Shown one piece after another: positions 27,088 to 36,342 of a stretch of 64,000 bases of DNA. Position numbers and translations under genes: made by a program. The stretch lies in assembly GCF_900205965.1 (NCBI RefSeq), contig NZ_OAOF01000001.1, positions 186,001 through 250,000 on the forward strand, written 5' to 3'. Under the pieces are notes generated by a model. That model saw only the letters and a program-made list of their open reading frames with translations, had not been told where the DNA came from and searched no databases. Numbering within the stretch: the first letter of the stretch is position 1; every line of letters begins with the position of its first letter. The DNA comes from Lacrimispora amygdalina (GTDB lineage: Bacteria > Bacillota > Clostridia > Lachnospirales > Lachnospiraceae).

Positions 27088-28425
27088 TTAAAATGTTATG
27101 ACACCAAGTACAATACCGGCAACCAGACATACAAGGCTGACGCCCCAGATCCAGAAGAAGGAATTCTTTATATGATCCTTAATCTCAACACCAGCAAGGC
27201 CGAGTCCAAGGAACGTAGCTGGAACGACAGGGCTGATAAAGGTTGCACAGTTTCGGCATACCACCATGGCAATTGCGGTATGTACCGGATCCACTCCGAA
27301 GTTGTTTCCGACACTGATCAGAACCGGAAGGAGTCCATAGAAATAAGAATCCGTACAGAACAAAAGTGTCAGCGGCACGGATAAAACGCCGATTATTAAA
27401 GGTAAGAAATGGCCCATAGACTGTGGAATAAAAGAAGCCAGAATATTTGCCATATGGTTCATAATTTCACTCTGCTCCAGCACGCCTAAAAATACGCCGG
27501 CTGCAAGAATGGTGGAAGCCATCATAAGAGCAGGACCTGAATGGGATTTAATAATCTTATTCTGCAGTTTTGCTCCGGGATAGTTAACCAGAAGAGCAAT
27601 TACACAGCCCACCATGAAGGTCAGGTAGGATGGAACCTTTAAAAATACAAGGCATACAATCACAAGCAGTGTCAGTGCAATATTAAATACTAAAAGCTTG
27701 GGTCTTGCAAGATTTCCCAGATCACTGGTAGAAGCACTTTCTTCCAGAACTTCTGTATCTTCCATTACCAGAGTGCTGTCAATTCCAGCTCCGCGTTTTT
27801 TCTCCATAACGCCCCAGAAGAATGCGGTAAATAATGCAACAACAATACCAACTGCCTGCATTGGAAGAAGTCTCATCCAGAGCACATTGGCATCAATTCC
27901 CAAAACAGAAGCAGAACGCATGGTTGGACCGCCCCATGGAAGTAAATTCATAACACCCATTGATGTAACACAGATTAAAAGCAGCGTGGTTGGGCGCATT
28001 TTTAACTTTTTATAAATCGGCAGCATAGCCGGTACGGTGATCAGGAACGTAGAAGCTCCGCCTCCGTCCAGGTGGCCGATCATCGCAATGATACAGGTCA
28101 TAAGCGTAACACCAATTACATTATGCCCCACTTTTTTCATTAAAGCATTGATGATGCAGTCAAACATGCCCGCATCTGTCATAATTCCGAAAAACAACAC
28201 CGAAAATATAAACAGTGCAGCAGTGGAATGCACATCGGCAACTCCTGCCTTAATAAAATCCCCAATTTCTTTGACTGTAAAGGTTCCTGTTAAAACCAGA
28301 ATCAGCGCGCTGATACTGGATACTCCGATAAATGCAAGAGCGGGAACAGTAACATTTCTCAGCAGTAAAACAATGATCATGATAATGGTTGCAAATCCTA
28401 ATAATGCAAGCATTGTCTCATTCAT
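27088..28425 (-). CDS. CitMHS-family citrate/metal symporter
   Basis: Imports citrate, probably as a divalent-metal complex, with protons. From ATG 28425 (AGGAGGAAG upstream) it has 445 aa and about 11-12 hydrophobic segments. Family features include GHLDGGGASTFLITVPAMLP in the first half and CRNCATFISPVVPATFLGLGL near the C-terminus. It lies at the edge of the citrate locus, downstream of the sensor kinase gene in the same direction, so it probably supplies citrate to citrate lyase. The frame extends to 28443, but the ribosome site favours the second Met. The exact metal cannot be told from sequence. Confidence 0.9.
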   Translation of the reverse strand: MNETMLALLGFATIIMIIVLLLRNVTVPALAFIGVSSISALILVLTGTFTVKEIGDFIKAGVADVHSTAALFIFSVLFFGIMTDAGMFDCIINALMKKVGHNVIGVTLMTCIIAMIGHLDGGGASTFLITVPAMLPIYKKLKMRPTTLLLICVTSMGVMNLLPWGGPTMRSASVLGIDANVLWMRLLPMQAVGIVVALFTAFFWGVMEKKRGAGIDSTLVMEDTEVLEESASTSDLGNLARPKLLVFNIALTLLVIVCLVFLKVPSYLTFMVGCVIALLVNYPGAKLQNKIIKSHSGPALMMASTILAAGVFLGVLEQSEIMNHMANILASFIPQSMGHFLPLIIGVLSVPLTLLFCTDSYFYGLLPVLISVGNNFGVDPVHTAIAMVVCRNCATFISPVVPATFLGLGLAGVEIKDHIKNSFFWIWGVSLVCLVAGIVLGVITF

Positions 28426-28552
28426 GTTTTTCTTCCTCCTCATATTTTGTTTATGAGAAAAGTATAAAGGTCCAACCTTACAGCCTCACATCTTCTCCCT
28501 TTCATTTCTTTAAGAGAAAAATTAAAAATTGTTAAGATTTGACACTATTATT

Positions 28553-30727
28553 TTAGAATAATTCCTTTAAATTTCTGACTGCCTTTAATATAGCGGAATC
28601 AGATACCGGTTTATCAATGTATTCATCAATCATTCTCCGCTTCTTTGCCTCTACCAGCTCCTTTGTCACCCGGTCGATCATAAGAATGCGGACCACTCCC
28701 GGATATGGTCCCTGTAAGGACATACAGAAATCCACGCCACTTTTTCCCCTGACATACTGTTCCGTTACAACAGCGTCCACTTCCTGCTCTTTTAAGACTC
28801 TTCTGGCCTCTTCAAAATCCATACAGGAAATAAGAGGAACATTCAGTTTACTGAAGTTTTTTTCCAGAAGCCGCAGGACCTTAGGATTATCATCTACGAT
28901 CATGATTCTGAGAACTGGTCCATTTACCCCCAGCTGAACCGGTTCTTCCCGCTCCTTCTGCTCATTAATCGGAAGATACAGATGAAAAATGCTTCCCTTG
29001 CCCAGAATGCTTTCTGCAAACACATATCCTTTATGGGAATGAATGATCTGCTCCACCAGGGAAAGTCCCAGTCCTGTGCCTTTTCCATTTTTCTTTGTGG
29101 TAAAAAACGGATCAAAAATCTGCTTCACCACTTCGCTGCTCATCCCCTCTCCATCATCTTCAACATCAATCCGGATATAATGCTTCCAGCCCTCCGGAAG
29201 CGTGGAAATCTTATATTGTGTCAGGTCTTCCCGGTCTACTACCTGGCAGGATATGGTAATAGTTCCCTCTCTGTGTCCGATGGCATGAATGGCATTAACG
29301 CAGATATTTAATATAACCTGATTCATCTGTGTTTCATTGCCCAGAAAGCTCTCTCCATGAAGTGTGATCATATCCTTTAAATGTATATTAGGGGGACAGA
29401 CAGAACTCACCATCTTAATTGATCGTTTTAACACCTTTTCACCGCTGAGATTTTTAAACGCTGTTTCCATGTTTTTCCGGCTTAAAGATGAGATCTGCTG
29501 AATGATTTCCTTTGCTTTTGCGGAAGCTTCATAGATCTCCGAAGCATTATCATAATCCTCGGACCGTTCTGGCAGATCCAGCATCAGAAGTTCTGCATAC
29601 CCCATAATGGGCGTCAGCAGATTGTTAAATTCATGGGCAATTCCCCCTGTCATGGTTCCCATGATCTGAAGTCTCTGCTGGTGGGCTATGGTTTCCTCAC
29701 TCTGATGGATTTCTTCCAGGATCTTATTCAGTTCCAGAAGATAGGCAATTTCCTCCGTATCCTTTCGCTTTTGAACCCTTAAGTCTCCGATATAAATCAC
29801 AAGACCAAGGACAATTGCCATGGCACAGAAAAAGACAAGTCCAAGCTTAAAGAATCCTGCTGCCACCGGAATATAGATATCATTATAATCAATTACTGCA
29901 CTCACGATCAAAAAACCATCCCCGATCTTTGCCGGAGAATAAGAGCAGATTTTTTTAACTTCCGGTACCCCCGGATCTACCCACCAATAGGAATAATACT
30001 CAGAAACCCCTTCTTCCCCACGGTTCTGCTTGTCTATCATCTGCTCTAAGCTGGTTAAATCCACGTTAGGAAACATCTCTTTCCTGCCTGAAATGACATT
30101 GATCCCCCACTGCTTCTCCTGAGGGTGGGCAAGAATTATACCGGAGGAATCCTTAATAACAACATATCCGTTGGTTCCAAGCCGTATATTGGAGACTAGT
30201 GACTTATAATAATCTCTCTCATTAATTACAATGGAGATAGAACCAATGTCAGGCAGGTCTCTCTTTAATACCAGATAAAGATCCCCATTCTCCAGCTTGC
30301 ACTGAAGAAACTGCTCGGACTGATTAATCGCAGTGACGGAGTTAATTTTCTCCACGCCGTATCCCTTGATACTCTTTATCAGATTTCCTTTCGTATCCTC
30401 CACAATCACATCATAAACAAAGCGTTTATGATTGGACACATATTCCCTGATGATACTCCAGTCTCTGGTTCCGGTCTTTTTATAGTTTTCCTCGACAATA
30501 TCATAAATCGTATTTAAATCTGCCTGGTATCCTTCTATAAAGACCTTTAGATTCTCGCCCATACTCTGGGTCGTCAGAAGCATCTGCTTTTTCTGATTGT
30601 TTATAATCGCATCCTTATATTCCTTCCAGATTCCAAAGACAAGAAAGCAGAAAATAACCAGAACGGCCGCCATGGCACAGCAGATAAATATTCCGGTATA
30701 ATTTCTCTTTCCATTTATTTTATTCAT
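28553..30727 (-). CDS. Membrane sensor histidine kinase with degenerate C-terminal receiver
   Basis: Probably senses citrate or a related signal and phosphorylates the divergently encoded regulator. From ATG 30727 it is 724 aa. A transmembrane helix (about 12-33) and an extracellular double-Cache-like sensor (about 35-285, with GTNGYVVIKDSSGIILAHPQ) come first. A second helix (about 290-315) follows, then the phosphoacceptor box AHEFNNLLTPIMGYAEL and an ATPase domain with N, G1 (DDGEGM) and G2 (GKGTGLGLSL) boxes. The C-terminal receiver keeps the acidic pair (VDDN) and the Lys (DKP), but has Glu where the phosphorylated Asp should be (VVTEQYV). CitA/DcuS-type kinases are built differently. 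Confidence 0.88.
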   Translation of the reverse strand: MNKINGKRNYTGIFICCAMAAVLVIFCFLVFGIWKEYKDAIINNQKKQMLLTTQSMGENLKVFIEGYQADLNTIYDIVEENYKKTGTRDWSIIREYVSNHKRFVYDVIVEDTKGNLIKSIKGYGVEKINSVTAINQSEQFLQCKLENGDLYLVLKRDLPDIGSISIVINERDYYKSLVSNIRLGTNGYVVIKDSSGIILAHPQEKQWGINVISGRKEMFPNVDLTSLEQMIDKQNRGEEGVSEYYSYWWVDPGVPEVKKICSYSPAKIGDGFLIVSAVIDYNDIYIPVAAGFFKLGLVFFCAMAIVLGLVIYIGDLRVQKRKDTEEIAYLLELNKILEEIHQSEETIAHQQRLQIMGTMTGGIAHEFNNLLTPIMGYAELLMLDLPERSEDYDNASEIYEASAKAKEIIQQISSLSRKNMETAFKNLSGEKVLKRSIKMVSSVCPPNIHLKDMITLHGESFLGNETQMNQVILNICVNAIHAIGHREGTITISCQVVDREDLTQYKISTLPEGWKHYIRIDVEDDGEGMSSEVVKQIFDPFFTTKKNGKGTGLGLSLVEQIIHSHKGYVFAESILGKGSIFHLYLPINEQKEREEPVQLGVNGPVLRIMIVDDNPKVLRLLEKNFSKLNVPLISCMDFEEARRVLKEQEVDAVVTEQYVRGKSGVDFCMSLQGPYPGVVRILMIDRVTKELVEAKKRRMIDEYIDKPVSDSAILKAVRNLKELF

Positions 30728-30838
30728 GATTCTGCTCCTCGTTTGTCTCTTCCTCATTGACTTGTTCTAATATTAATATTATAATAAATTATAACAAATT
30801 TCGATAAAATTCTACATGATTTTCATTTGGGGGAAACT

Positions 30839-31525
30839 ATGTCTGATAAAGTACTAATCGTAGATGATGATCCAGCCGTTTTAAAGCTGCTGGAAAAAGT
30901 CATGCGCAGCAATGATCTGGAAACTACTGTGGCAGACAGCGGTCTTGCTGCTCTTAACTATATAAAAAACCACACCTATGATATGATTCTTATGGATGTT
31001 ATGCTGGGTGATATGGAGGGCTTCGAAGTCATTAAGAAACTGCGAAGCCAGGGGATACAGACTCCGGTCATGATCGTCAGCGGACGCAACGAGGACTATG
31101 ATTCCTTATATGGCCTGTCTCTGGGCGCAGATGATTATATCACAAAACCATTTCGTCCTCTTGTTCTGGGTGCAAAGGTAAAGGCACTTATAAGACGCTA
31201 TAAAAACCAGATTCTGGAAAGTTCTGATATTCTGGAATGCGGTCCCTTTTCCTATAACACTTCCACCATGCGTTTTTATAACAAGGGGGAAGAGATCATA
31301 CTATCTTCGAAAGAAAGCAGTCTGATGCTTCTGTTCTTAAAACATCCCGGGCAGGTTTACACTAAAGAGATGATCTACGAACACGTGTGGGGCAACAGCG
31401 TGGCAGTTGATGACAATGCCATTATGGTTTATATCAATCGTCTCCGCAGTAAAATCGAAGAGGACCGGCAGAAGCCGGCCCATATTGTAACTGTCAGAGG
31501 TCTGGGATACCGGTTTATCCCTTAG
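30839..31525 (+). CDS. OmpR/PhoB-type response regulator
   Basis: A 228-aa transcription regulator. The receiver domain has DDD near residues 8-10, the phosphoacceptor in ILMDVMLGD and Lys in ITKPFRP. The winged-helix DNA-binding domain runs from about residue 130 (EIILSSKESSLMLLFLKHPG to VRGLGYRF). ATG 30839 has GGGGG upstream. It is transcribed divergently from the sensor kinase and converges on citC, overlapping its 3' end by 11 bases. It presumably controls the citrate transporter and lyase genes; this is inferred from position. Confidence 0.9.
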   Translation: MSDKVLIVDDDPAVLKLLEKVMRSNDLETTVADSGLAALNYIKNHTYDMILMDVMLGDMEGFEVIKKLRSQGIQTPVMIVSGRNEDYDSLYGLSLGADDYITKPFRPLVLGAKVKALIRRYKNQILESSDILECGPFSYNTSTMRFYNKGEEIILSSKESSLMLLFLKHPGQVYTKEMIYEHVWGNSVAVDDNAIMVYINRLRSKIEEDRQKPAHIVTVRGLGYRFIP

Positions 31526-32540
31526 ACCTCTGGCTTTTTTTATTTATCAGATATTCCAGAGTAGATTGAGGCACCACATCCTTAATATGATTAAAGTCAC
31601 CCTTTTCATACCATATCCTAACCGCGGAAGCACTCACTGCTGTACCTTTTATTTTTTTCCGTTCAAATTCCATAACCTCAATTCCATATTGGGACAGAAT
31701 CTGCTTCATCTCTTCGTTATACTGACTGGTTATTGCACAGTTTGGCTCCGTCCCCACAAAACGTCTGGTAATTCCCAGTTCCGGAGCGATGCGGCGTGCA
31801 AATAAAGTCAGATCCAGCAGGCAGTTGGCCTTTTGGGCCTGTGCTTTCTCCTTCATAAAATACGTAGGAAAGGTTGCAGCCGAGATAACAAAATCGGATG
31901 ACCTGTGAACTATCACTCCGGATAAGTCCCTGACTCCTTCTTTTACCAGCTGATACCGCTCCTCTGCTTTAAACAGGCTCCTGTCATCGGATAAGACAAG
32001 CACGTGAAGATAATCACAGTAGTTTTTTGCCTGCTCCACCAGATACCGGTGTCCGTTGGTAAAAGGATTACAGTTTACTACCATACATCCAATTACCGGT
32101 CCAGGCAGCAGTGCTTCCTTTGGAGTCTCCTCTTTTAAACGGCGGATAAAATGATAAAAGCCCTCTTTCCGGTTTTCCATAAAAAGAATTTCCCCGGTTT
32201 TTAAGACACTGTAAAATCCCAGATTTTCAAACATTTCCTGATTACCCGGCTTGGTATAAAGGAGTATATGGGACCTTCCCTTATCAAATTCATACTGAAC
32301 CAGTGCTGATACAATGGTTGCCGCCAGTCCGAAGCCTCTGGCCTCCGGATCCACAGCAATGCATTTTAACACATTCTCATGAGCAGAGCCTGTTGCCACA
32401 ATCCGGTAGTTCTCATCCAGAAGGCATATGGTATATTCAATTTCCTCATCGTAATCCAGCTGATTACAGGCAAGAAATTCCCTCAAACGCTCCAGCTCTT
32501 TCCCATGAAAGGGACTGCCTTCCAGCCTCATGAATTCCAT
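31515..32540 (-). CDS. citC: [Citrate (pro-3S)-lyase] ligase
   Basis: Activates citrate lyase by acetylating its prosthetic group with acetate and ATP. At 341 aa it fits the family. The N-terminal GNAT-like domain includes LKCIAVDPEARGFGLAA. The C-terminal nucleotidyltransferase domain carries the (H/N)xGH-type motif NPFTNGHRYLV and a late GTAVSASAVR. The start at 32540 has GGGAGG upstream and lies inside the citG 3' end (77-base overlap). The end overlaps the convergent response regulator by 11 bases. Last gene of the citDEFGC unit. Confidence 0.93.
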   Translation of the reverse strand: MEFMRLEGSPFHGKELERLREFLACNQLDYDEEIEYTICLLDENYRIVATGSAHENVLKCIAVDPEARGFGLAATIVSALVQYEFDKGRSHILLYTKPGNQEMFENLGFYSVLKTGEILFMENRKEGFYHFIRRLKEETPKEALLPGPVIGCMVVNCNPFTNGHRYLVEQAKNYCDYLHVLVLSDDRSLFKAEERYQLVKEGVRDLSGVIVHRSSDFVISAATFPTYFMKEKAQAQKANCLLDLTLFARRIAPELGITRRFVGTEPNCAITSQYNEEMKQILSQYGIEVMEFERKKIKGTAVSASAVRIWYEKGDFNHIKDVVPQSTLEYLINKKSQRSKG

Positions 32541-33432
32541 AGAATCCTCCCAACTCCTCTGTTAACTGTGTGAGAAATATGGTGACAGCAAGAAGATCTG
32601 CACTTCCTCCTGCACTGATATTCTTCTTCACAAACCAATGGTCCAGTTCTTTTAACCGTTCCATGCTTTCCTTTCTATAGGCACCTCCGGCATATAAAAA
32701 ACCGGCTGCAATATCCTTCACCTGCTTTAAGACCTTCGGATTATGTCTGGATAAAATATTGGAATCGTCCACCCGGCTCATCAGATGAAACAGAGTTTCC
32801 AGTTTGATGAGGTTCCACTCCTGATTAGTGGTAAGACCCATGGTCATTACCGGCAGGGAAATCTCAAATACAGAGGAATAACCGCTGATCGCTTCCCCCC
32901 TGGCGCCGGTCAGCCCGTACTTTTGAAGGTTTTTCTCTCCTTTTGATACAAAATTTTCCATATCCCGGACTTCATTTTCCAGCACATTCCTGACCATGGC
33001 CTGTTCCATATCCATCAGTTGTTTTAAGGTAACTCTTCCAAAGAACCGGTGGCAGGCTCCTGCAGCCGAACTTAATATTCCCAGATGAAAGATCAGGCCT
33101 TTGTGTGTATTAACGCCTCCGGTTGCCAGATACATGGCCCGTTCCGCCAGAATGCCGATTCTGCGAATGGTTTCAAATAACACAGGGGGAGCCTCCCACA
33201 GCCTCTCCCCCTCCAGAGCCATTGTGATAAAATAAGGCTTCAGTGCTTTGGCACTCCGTTCAAAGGAAGCGACATCCATATCGGTATGGGCCCCATTGGA
33301 ATAAGGATCCACCAGACCTGGCTTTACAAGAGTATAAACCTCCTCAAGCAGCGCACGGTACGCCAGATTTCCAATCCGGTATGCAGCTTCTTCCTCCTTA
33401 GAGGGTACATTCACACAAGACCTGCTTTGCAT
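32464..33432 (-). CDS. citG: Triphosphoribosyl-dephospho-CoA synthase
   Basis: Makes the precursor of the citrate lyase prosthetic group from dephospho-CoA and ATP. The length is 322 aa. The signature KPGLVDPYSNGAHTDMD is near residue 38 and SGYSSVFEISLPV in the middle. The C-terminus runs about 25 residues beyond the usual end (GGFYGIHEAG to GISCL), producing the 77-base overlap with citC. It follows citF after a three-base gap. There is no CitX domain in this protein; citX is encoded about 9 kb away. Confidence 0.9.
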   Translation of the reverse strand: MQSRSCVNVPSKEEEAAYRIGNLAYRALLEEVYTLVKPGLVDPYSNGAHTDMDVASFERSAKALKPYFITMALEGERLWEAPPVLFETIRRIGILAERAMYLATGGVNTHKGLIFHLGILSSAAGACHRFFGRVTLKQLMDMEQAMVRNVLENEVRDMENFVSKGEKNLQKYGLTGARGEAISGYSSVFEISLPVMTMGLTTNQEWNLIKLETLFHLMSRVDDSNILSRHNPKVLKQVKDIAAGFLYAGGAYRKESMERLKELDHWFVKKNISAGGSADLLAVTIFLTQLTEELGGFYGIHEAGRQSLSWERAGAFEGISCL

Positions 33433-33435
33433 TGT

Positions 33436-34998
33436 CTATTCTCCTGAAAATTCGAAATTTTTAATTTTACGGACAACATCCATGATGGTTCCATCACGGC
33501 TTTCTATAATTCCCACTACTTTATCATCAAACTGCACCCGTTCCGGCTCCCCCACGATGGAATATGCAATATCTCTCAGTTCTTCTATGGTTTTAAACGG
33601 AAGATCCACATTTTTCATAGAATCAATTAAATCCTGTCTCCTTGGATTAATGGCAATTCCATAATCTGTGATCACTACGTCAATGGATTCTCCCGGAGTA
33701 GTAACCGTTGTTACGTCAGTACAGATGGCTGGAATTCTTCCCTGAAGAAGAGGTGCGATTACGATGGTACATTTTGCACCGGCCGCAGTATCCGGATGAC
33801 CGCCCTGTGCACCGGTAATAATGCCGTCAGACCCAACCACTACATTGCAGTTAAAATTCACATCGACTTCCAGCGCTGCCAGTATGACGAAATCCAGTTT
33901 ATTTACCACAGCGCCCTTATTAAAGGGATCTGCATATTCGCCCGCACTGATACGGAAATGTTTGGGGTTAATCACGGACTCCACAGCATTTAAATCAAAA
34001 TCCTGGGTATCTAACAGTGCATCCACCTGACCGTTCTCCAAAAGATCGCACATGGGCTTTGTTAAACCGCCCACCCCAAACTTCATCCGGATATTTCTCT
34101 CTTTCATAATTTTTGCCAGAGAGATGGTTGAGGCTATGGAAGCGCCGCCCACTCCGGTCTGATAGGAAAATCCGTCTTTGAAATATGGAGTATTCACTAC
34201 AAACTGGGTGCAGTAATCCGCCATCATCAGTTTTCTCATATCTGTTGTAGGTTTTGCCGCTCCCGTCGCAATTTTATCCGGATTTCCGATCTGGTCTACT
34301 ACAACTACATAATCCACCTTTGTCATGGAAATGTGGGCTGGAAAGTTTGGAAATGGTACCAGACAGTCTGTCACTGCAACTACTTTATCCGCATAATCCG
34401 CATCAACCATGGAGTAAGAAAGCACACCGCAGTCAGACTTTCCGCCGATTCCGCGGCAATTTCCGTAATCATCGCAGGTAGGTGATCCGATAAATGCGAT
34501 ATCAATTCTCACTTCTCCAGTCTCAATGGCACGGACTCTTCCGCCGTGGGAACGCATGACGGCCAGTCCTCTCAGTTTGCCTTCTGATATGGCACGGCCG
34601 ATTTTTCCTCTTACACCAGAAGACTGGATATTTGTAATTGTACCATCTTCAATGTATTCCACAAGCTTATCATGTGCCTTTCCAAGAGAACTGGCACAAA
34701 TGGTAAGGTCTTTAATGCCCATGTTGTGAATTTCTTCCATCACCATGTTTACCACATAATCCCCGTCCCGGAAATGATGATGAAATCCCAGTGTCATCCC
34801 ATCCTGAATGCCGCATTTTACCAGCACCTCATGAATGTTCTCCACCAGCTTGCTTCCCTGCGAATTAATCACACACCTGGTAGACGGACCGTCCTTTTTA
34901 TACTCATATCCATCAAAATAATGATTCCCCTTAAATGGTTCTTTCCCTGTCTGTTTTAAGATTTCTTCCGGAATCTCTCTTCCTACTGCATTGATCAT
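33436..34998 (-). CDS. citF: Citrate lyase alpha subunit (citrate:acetyl-ACP transferase)
   Basis: Exchanges the acetyl group on the acyl carrier subunit for citrate during citrate cleavage to acetate and oxaloacetate. From ATG 34998, with AAAGGAG upstream overlapping the end of citE, it has 520 aa, the expected length. Recognisable parts are the start INAVGREIPEEIL, SQGSKLVENIHEVL, GIGGKSDCGVLSY and the C-terminal TDYGIAINPRR. Cytosolic; forms the lyase complex with CitD and CitE. Confidence 0.95.
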   Translation of the reverse strand: MINAVGREIPEEILKQTGKEPFKGNHYFDGYEYKKDGPSTRCVINSQGSKLVENIHEVLVKCGIQDGMTLGFHHHFRDGDYVVNMVMEEIHNMGIKDLTICASSLGKAHDKLVEYIEDGTITNIQSSGVRGKIGRAISEGKLRGLAVMRSHGGRVRAIETGEVRIDIAFIGSPTCDDYGNCRGIGGKSDCGVLSYSMVDADYADKVVAVTDCLVPFPNFPAHISMTKVDYVVVVDQIGNPDKIATGAAKPTTDMRKLMMADYCTQFVVNTPYFKDGFSYQTGVGGASIASTISLAKIMKERNIRMKFGVGGLTKPMCDLLENGQVDALLDTQDFDLNAVESVINPKHFRISAGEYADPFNKGAVVNKLDFVILAALEVDVNFNCNVVVGSDGIITGAQGGHPDTAAGAKCTIVIAPLLQGRIPAICTDVTTVTTPGESIDVVITDYGIAINPRRQDLIDSMKNVDLPFKTIEELRDIAYSIVGEPERVQFDDKVVGIIESRDGTIMDVVRKIKNFEFSGE

Positions 34999-34999
34999 C

Positions 35000-35902
35000 T
35001 TATAAATCTCCTTTATATACGCCGGAGGCCTTAGCCAGTTCAATGGTTCTCCTTGCTCCGTCATAAAATGCAATGTCAATCATTTTACCATCTACTGTAA
35101 ATACACCGATTCCCAGTTTCTTTTTCTCTTCAATCTCCTTTACTACCTTTTCCGCAAAGATAATGTCCTTTCCGGATGGAGTGAAGATATCATGAACCAC
35201 AGGGATCTGCCGCGGATTGACAATGGATTTACCGTCGAATCCCATGAGATGAATATTTTCCACGTCCTTTCGGAATCCCTCCATATCATCCAGGTTGGTA
35301 TATACGGTATCAAAACACTGTACCTTTGCAGCTCTTGCAGCAATAATTAAATTCTGTCTGGCACCCATCAGCTCAATGCCCGTTCCTGTAATGTGAGTCT
35401 GTAAATCCTTGGTATAATCTCCGCCTGACAAAGCAATTCCAAAAAGACGGTCCGATGCTTCGCAGATATCCAGAGCCTTCATGACGCCTCTTGCAGATTC
35501 GATCGCTGCCATAATAAGGGTCCTGCCTTCCGGTATCCCGAAATCCTTTTCCGCCTTAATAATCTCCTCTTCCACTCTGTGGATTTCTTTGGGACATTCC
35601 GTTTTGGGAATACGAATGGAATCACATCCGCCTGCCACCGCACACCGGATATCCTCCAGCCAGTATGGTGTATCCAGTCCGTTAATCCGGACTACCCGTT
35701 CACAGCCTCTGTAATCAATCTCCTTCAGCGCGTGATACAGGGAAAATCTGGCGGCATCTTTCTGATTCTCTGCAACCGCATCCTCCAGATCCAGAATAAT
35801 ACTGTCCGGTTTATAAATATAGGGATCCTTAATTAATCCCGGTTTCTGGGCATTTAAAAACATCATGGTTCTTCTGAGCCGCTTTTTCACTAAATTGATC
35901 AT
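35000..35902 (-). CDS. citE: Citrate lyase beta subunit (citryl-ACP lyase)
   Basis: Cleaves citryl-ACP to oxaloacetate and acetyl-ACP. The length is 300 aa, a CitE/HpcH aldolase-like TIM barrel: FLNAQKPGLIKDPYIY at the N-terminus, the metal region SIILDLEDAV, the substrate arginine in VVRINGLDTPYW, and GFDGKSIVNPRQI. The start at 35902 has GGGGAGG upstream. One base separates its stop from the citF start. Confidence 0.95.
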   Translation of the reverse strand: MINLVKKRLRRTMMFLNAQKPGLIKDPYIYKPDSIILDLEDAVAENQKDAARFSLYHALKEIDYRGCERVVRINGLDTPYWLEDIRCAVAGGCDSIRIPKTECPKEIHRVEEEIIKAEKDFGIPEGRTLIMAAIESARGVMKALDICEASDRLFGIALSGGDYTKDLQTHITGTGIELMGARQNLIIAARAAKVQCFDTVYTNLDDMEGFRKDVENIHLMGFDGKSIVNPRQIPVVHDIFTPSGKDIIFAEKVVKEIEEKKKLGIGVFTVDGKMIDIAFYDGARRTIELAKASGVYKGDL

Positions 35903-35904
35903 CC

Positions 35905-36198
35905 TTAAACACCTCCCCAAAGAGTGTTGACAAAGTGATCGGCAGAACGGGATACCGCTCCTTCTACCCTGGCTTTGATGGTACAGTCAAGAGCACCTTT
36001 GTCTACAATGGATATTTTAATATTATCCACTCCCAATTGATTCAGAGTTTCAAAAACCACTTTCCTGATCTGGTTGCCGAACTGATTGATCACTGCACTC
36101 TCCAGTGTGAGATCGATTCTGCCGTCTCCGGGTTCCACGGTTACCTGACAGTCACTGGATTCCAGCGTTCCGGCCATAGCCGGTCTTTCTATCTCCAT
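35905..36198 (-). CDS. citD: Citrate lyase acyl carrier subunit (gamma)
   Basis: Carries the 2'-(5''-triphosphoribosyl)-3'-dephospho-CoA group on a serine. The length is 97 aa. The modification site is in AGTLESSDCQVTVEPGD near residues 12-14. GGGAGG precedes ATG 36198. First structural gene of the cit operon; a promoter must lie within the 140 bases to the flavoprotein terminator, but none is convincing by eye. Confidence 0.93.
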   Translation of the reverse strand: MEIERPAMAGTLESSDCQVTVEPGDGRIDLTLESAVINQFGNQIRKVVFETLNQLGVDNIKISIVDKGALDCTIKARVEGAVSRSADHFVNTLWGGV

Positions 36199-36286
36199 TT
36201 TGTTTAGAGCCTCCCTTTTATTTTCTATGATTTCAGTTTACTCCGGGAATCTTAACTCTGGAGAAACAGTACCTTAAAAAATGTTA

Positions 36287-36326
36287 AGAAAGGGAGCCTG
36301 CCATCCCCGCAGCGCTCCCTCTCTTA
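36287..36326 (-). terminator. Terminator between the flavoprotein gene and the cit operon
   Basis: AGGGAGC (36291-36297) pairs with GCTCCCT (36314-36320) with further pairing inside and flanking AAGA/TCTT. It separates the MerR-controlled operon from citD. Confidence 0.65.
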
Positions 36327-36342
36327 ATATTATTTTATTTCA

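Noticed and set aside
28037..28456. A 139-codon + frame over the citrate transporter start
   Set aside because: It is the antisense shadow of CitMHS membrane segments.
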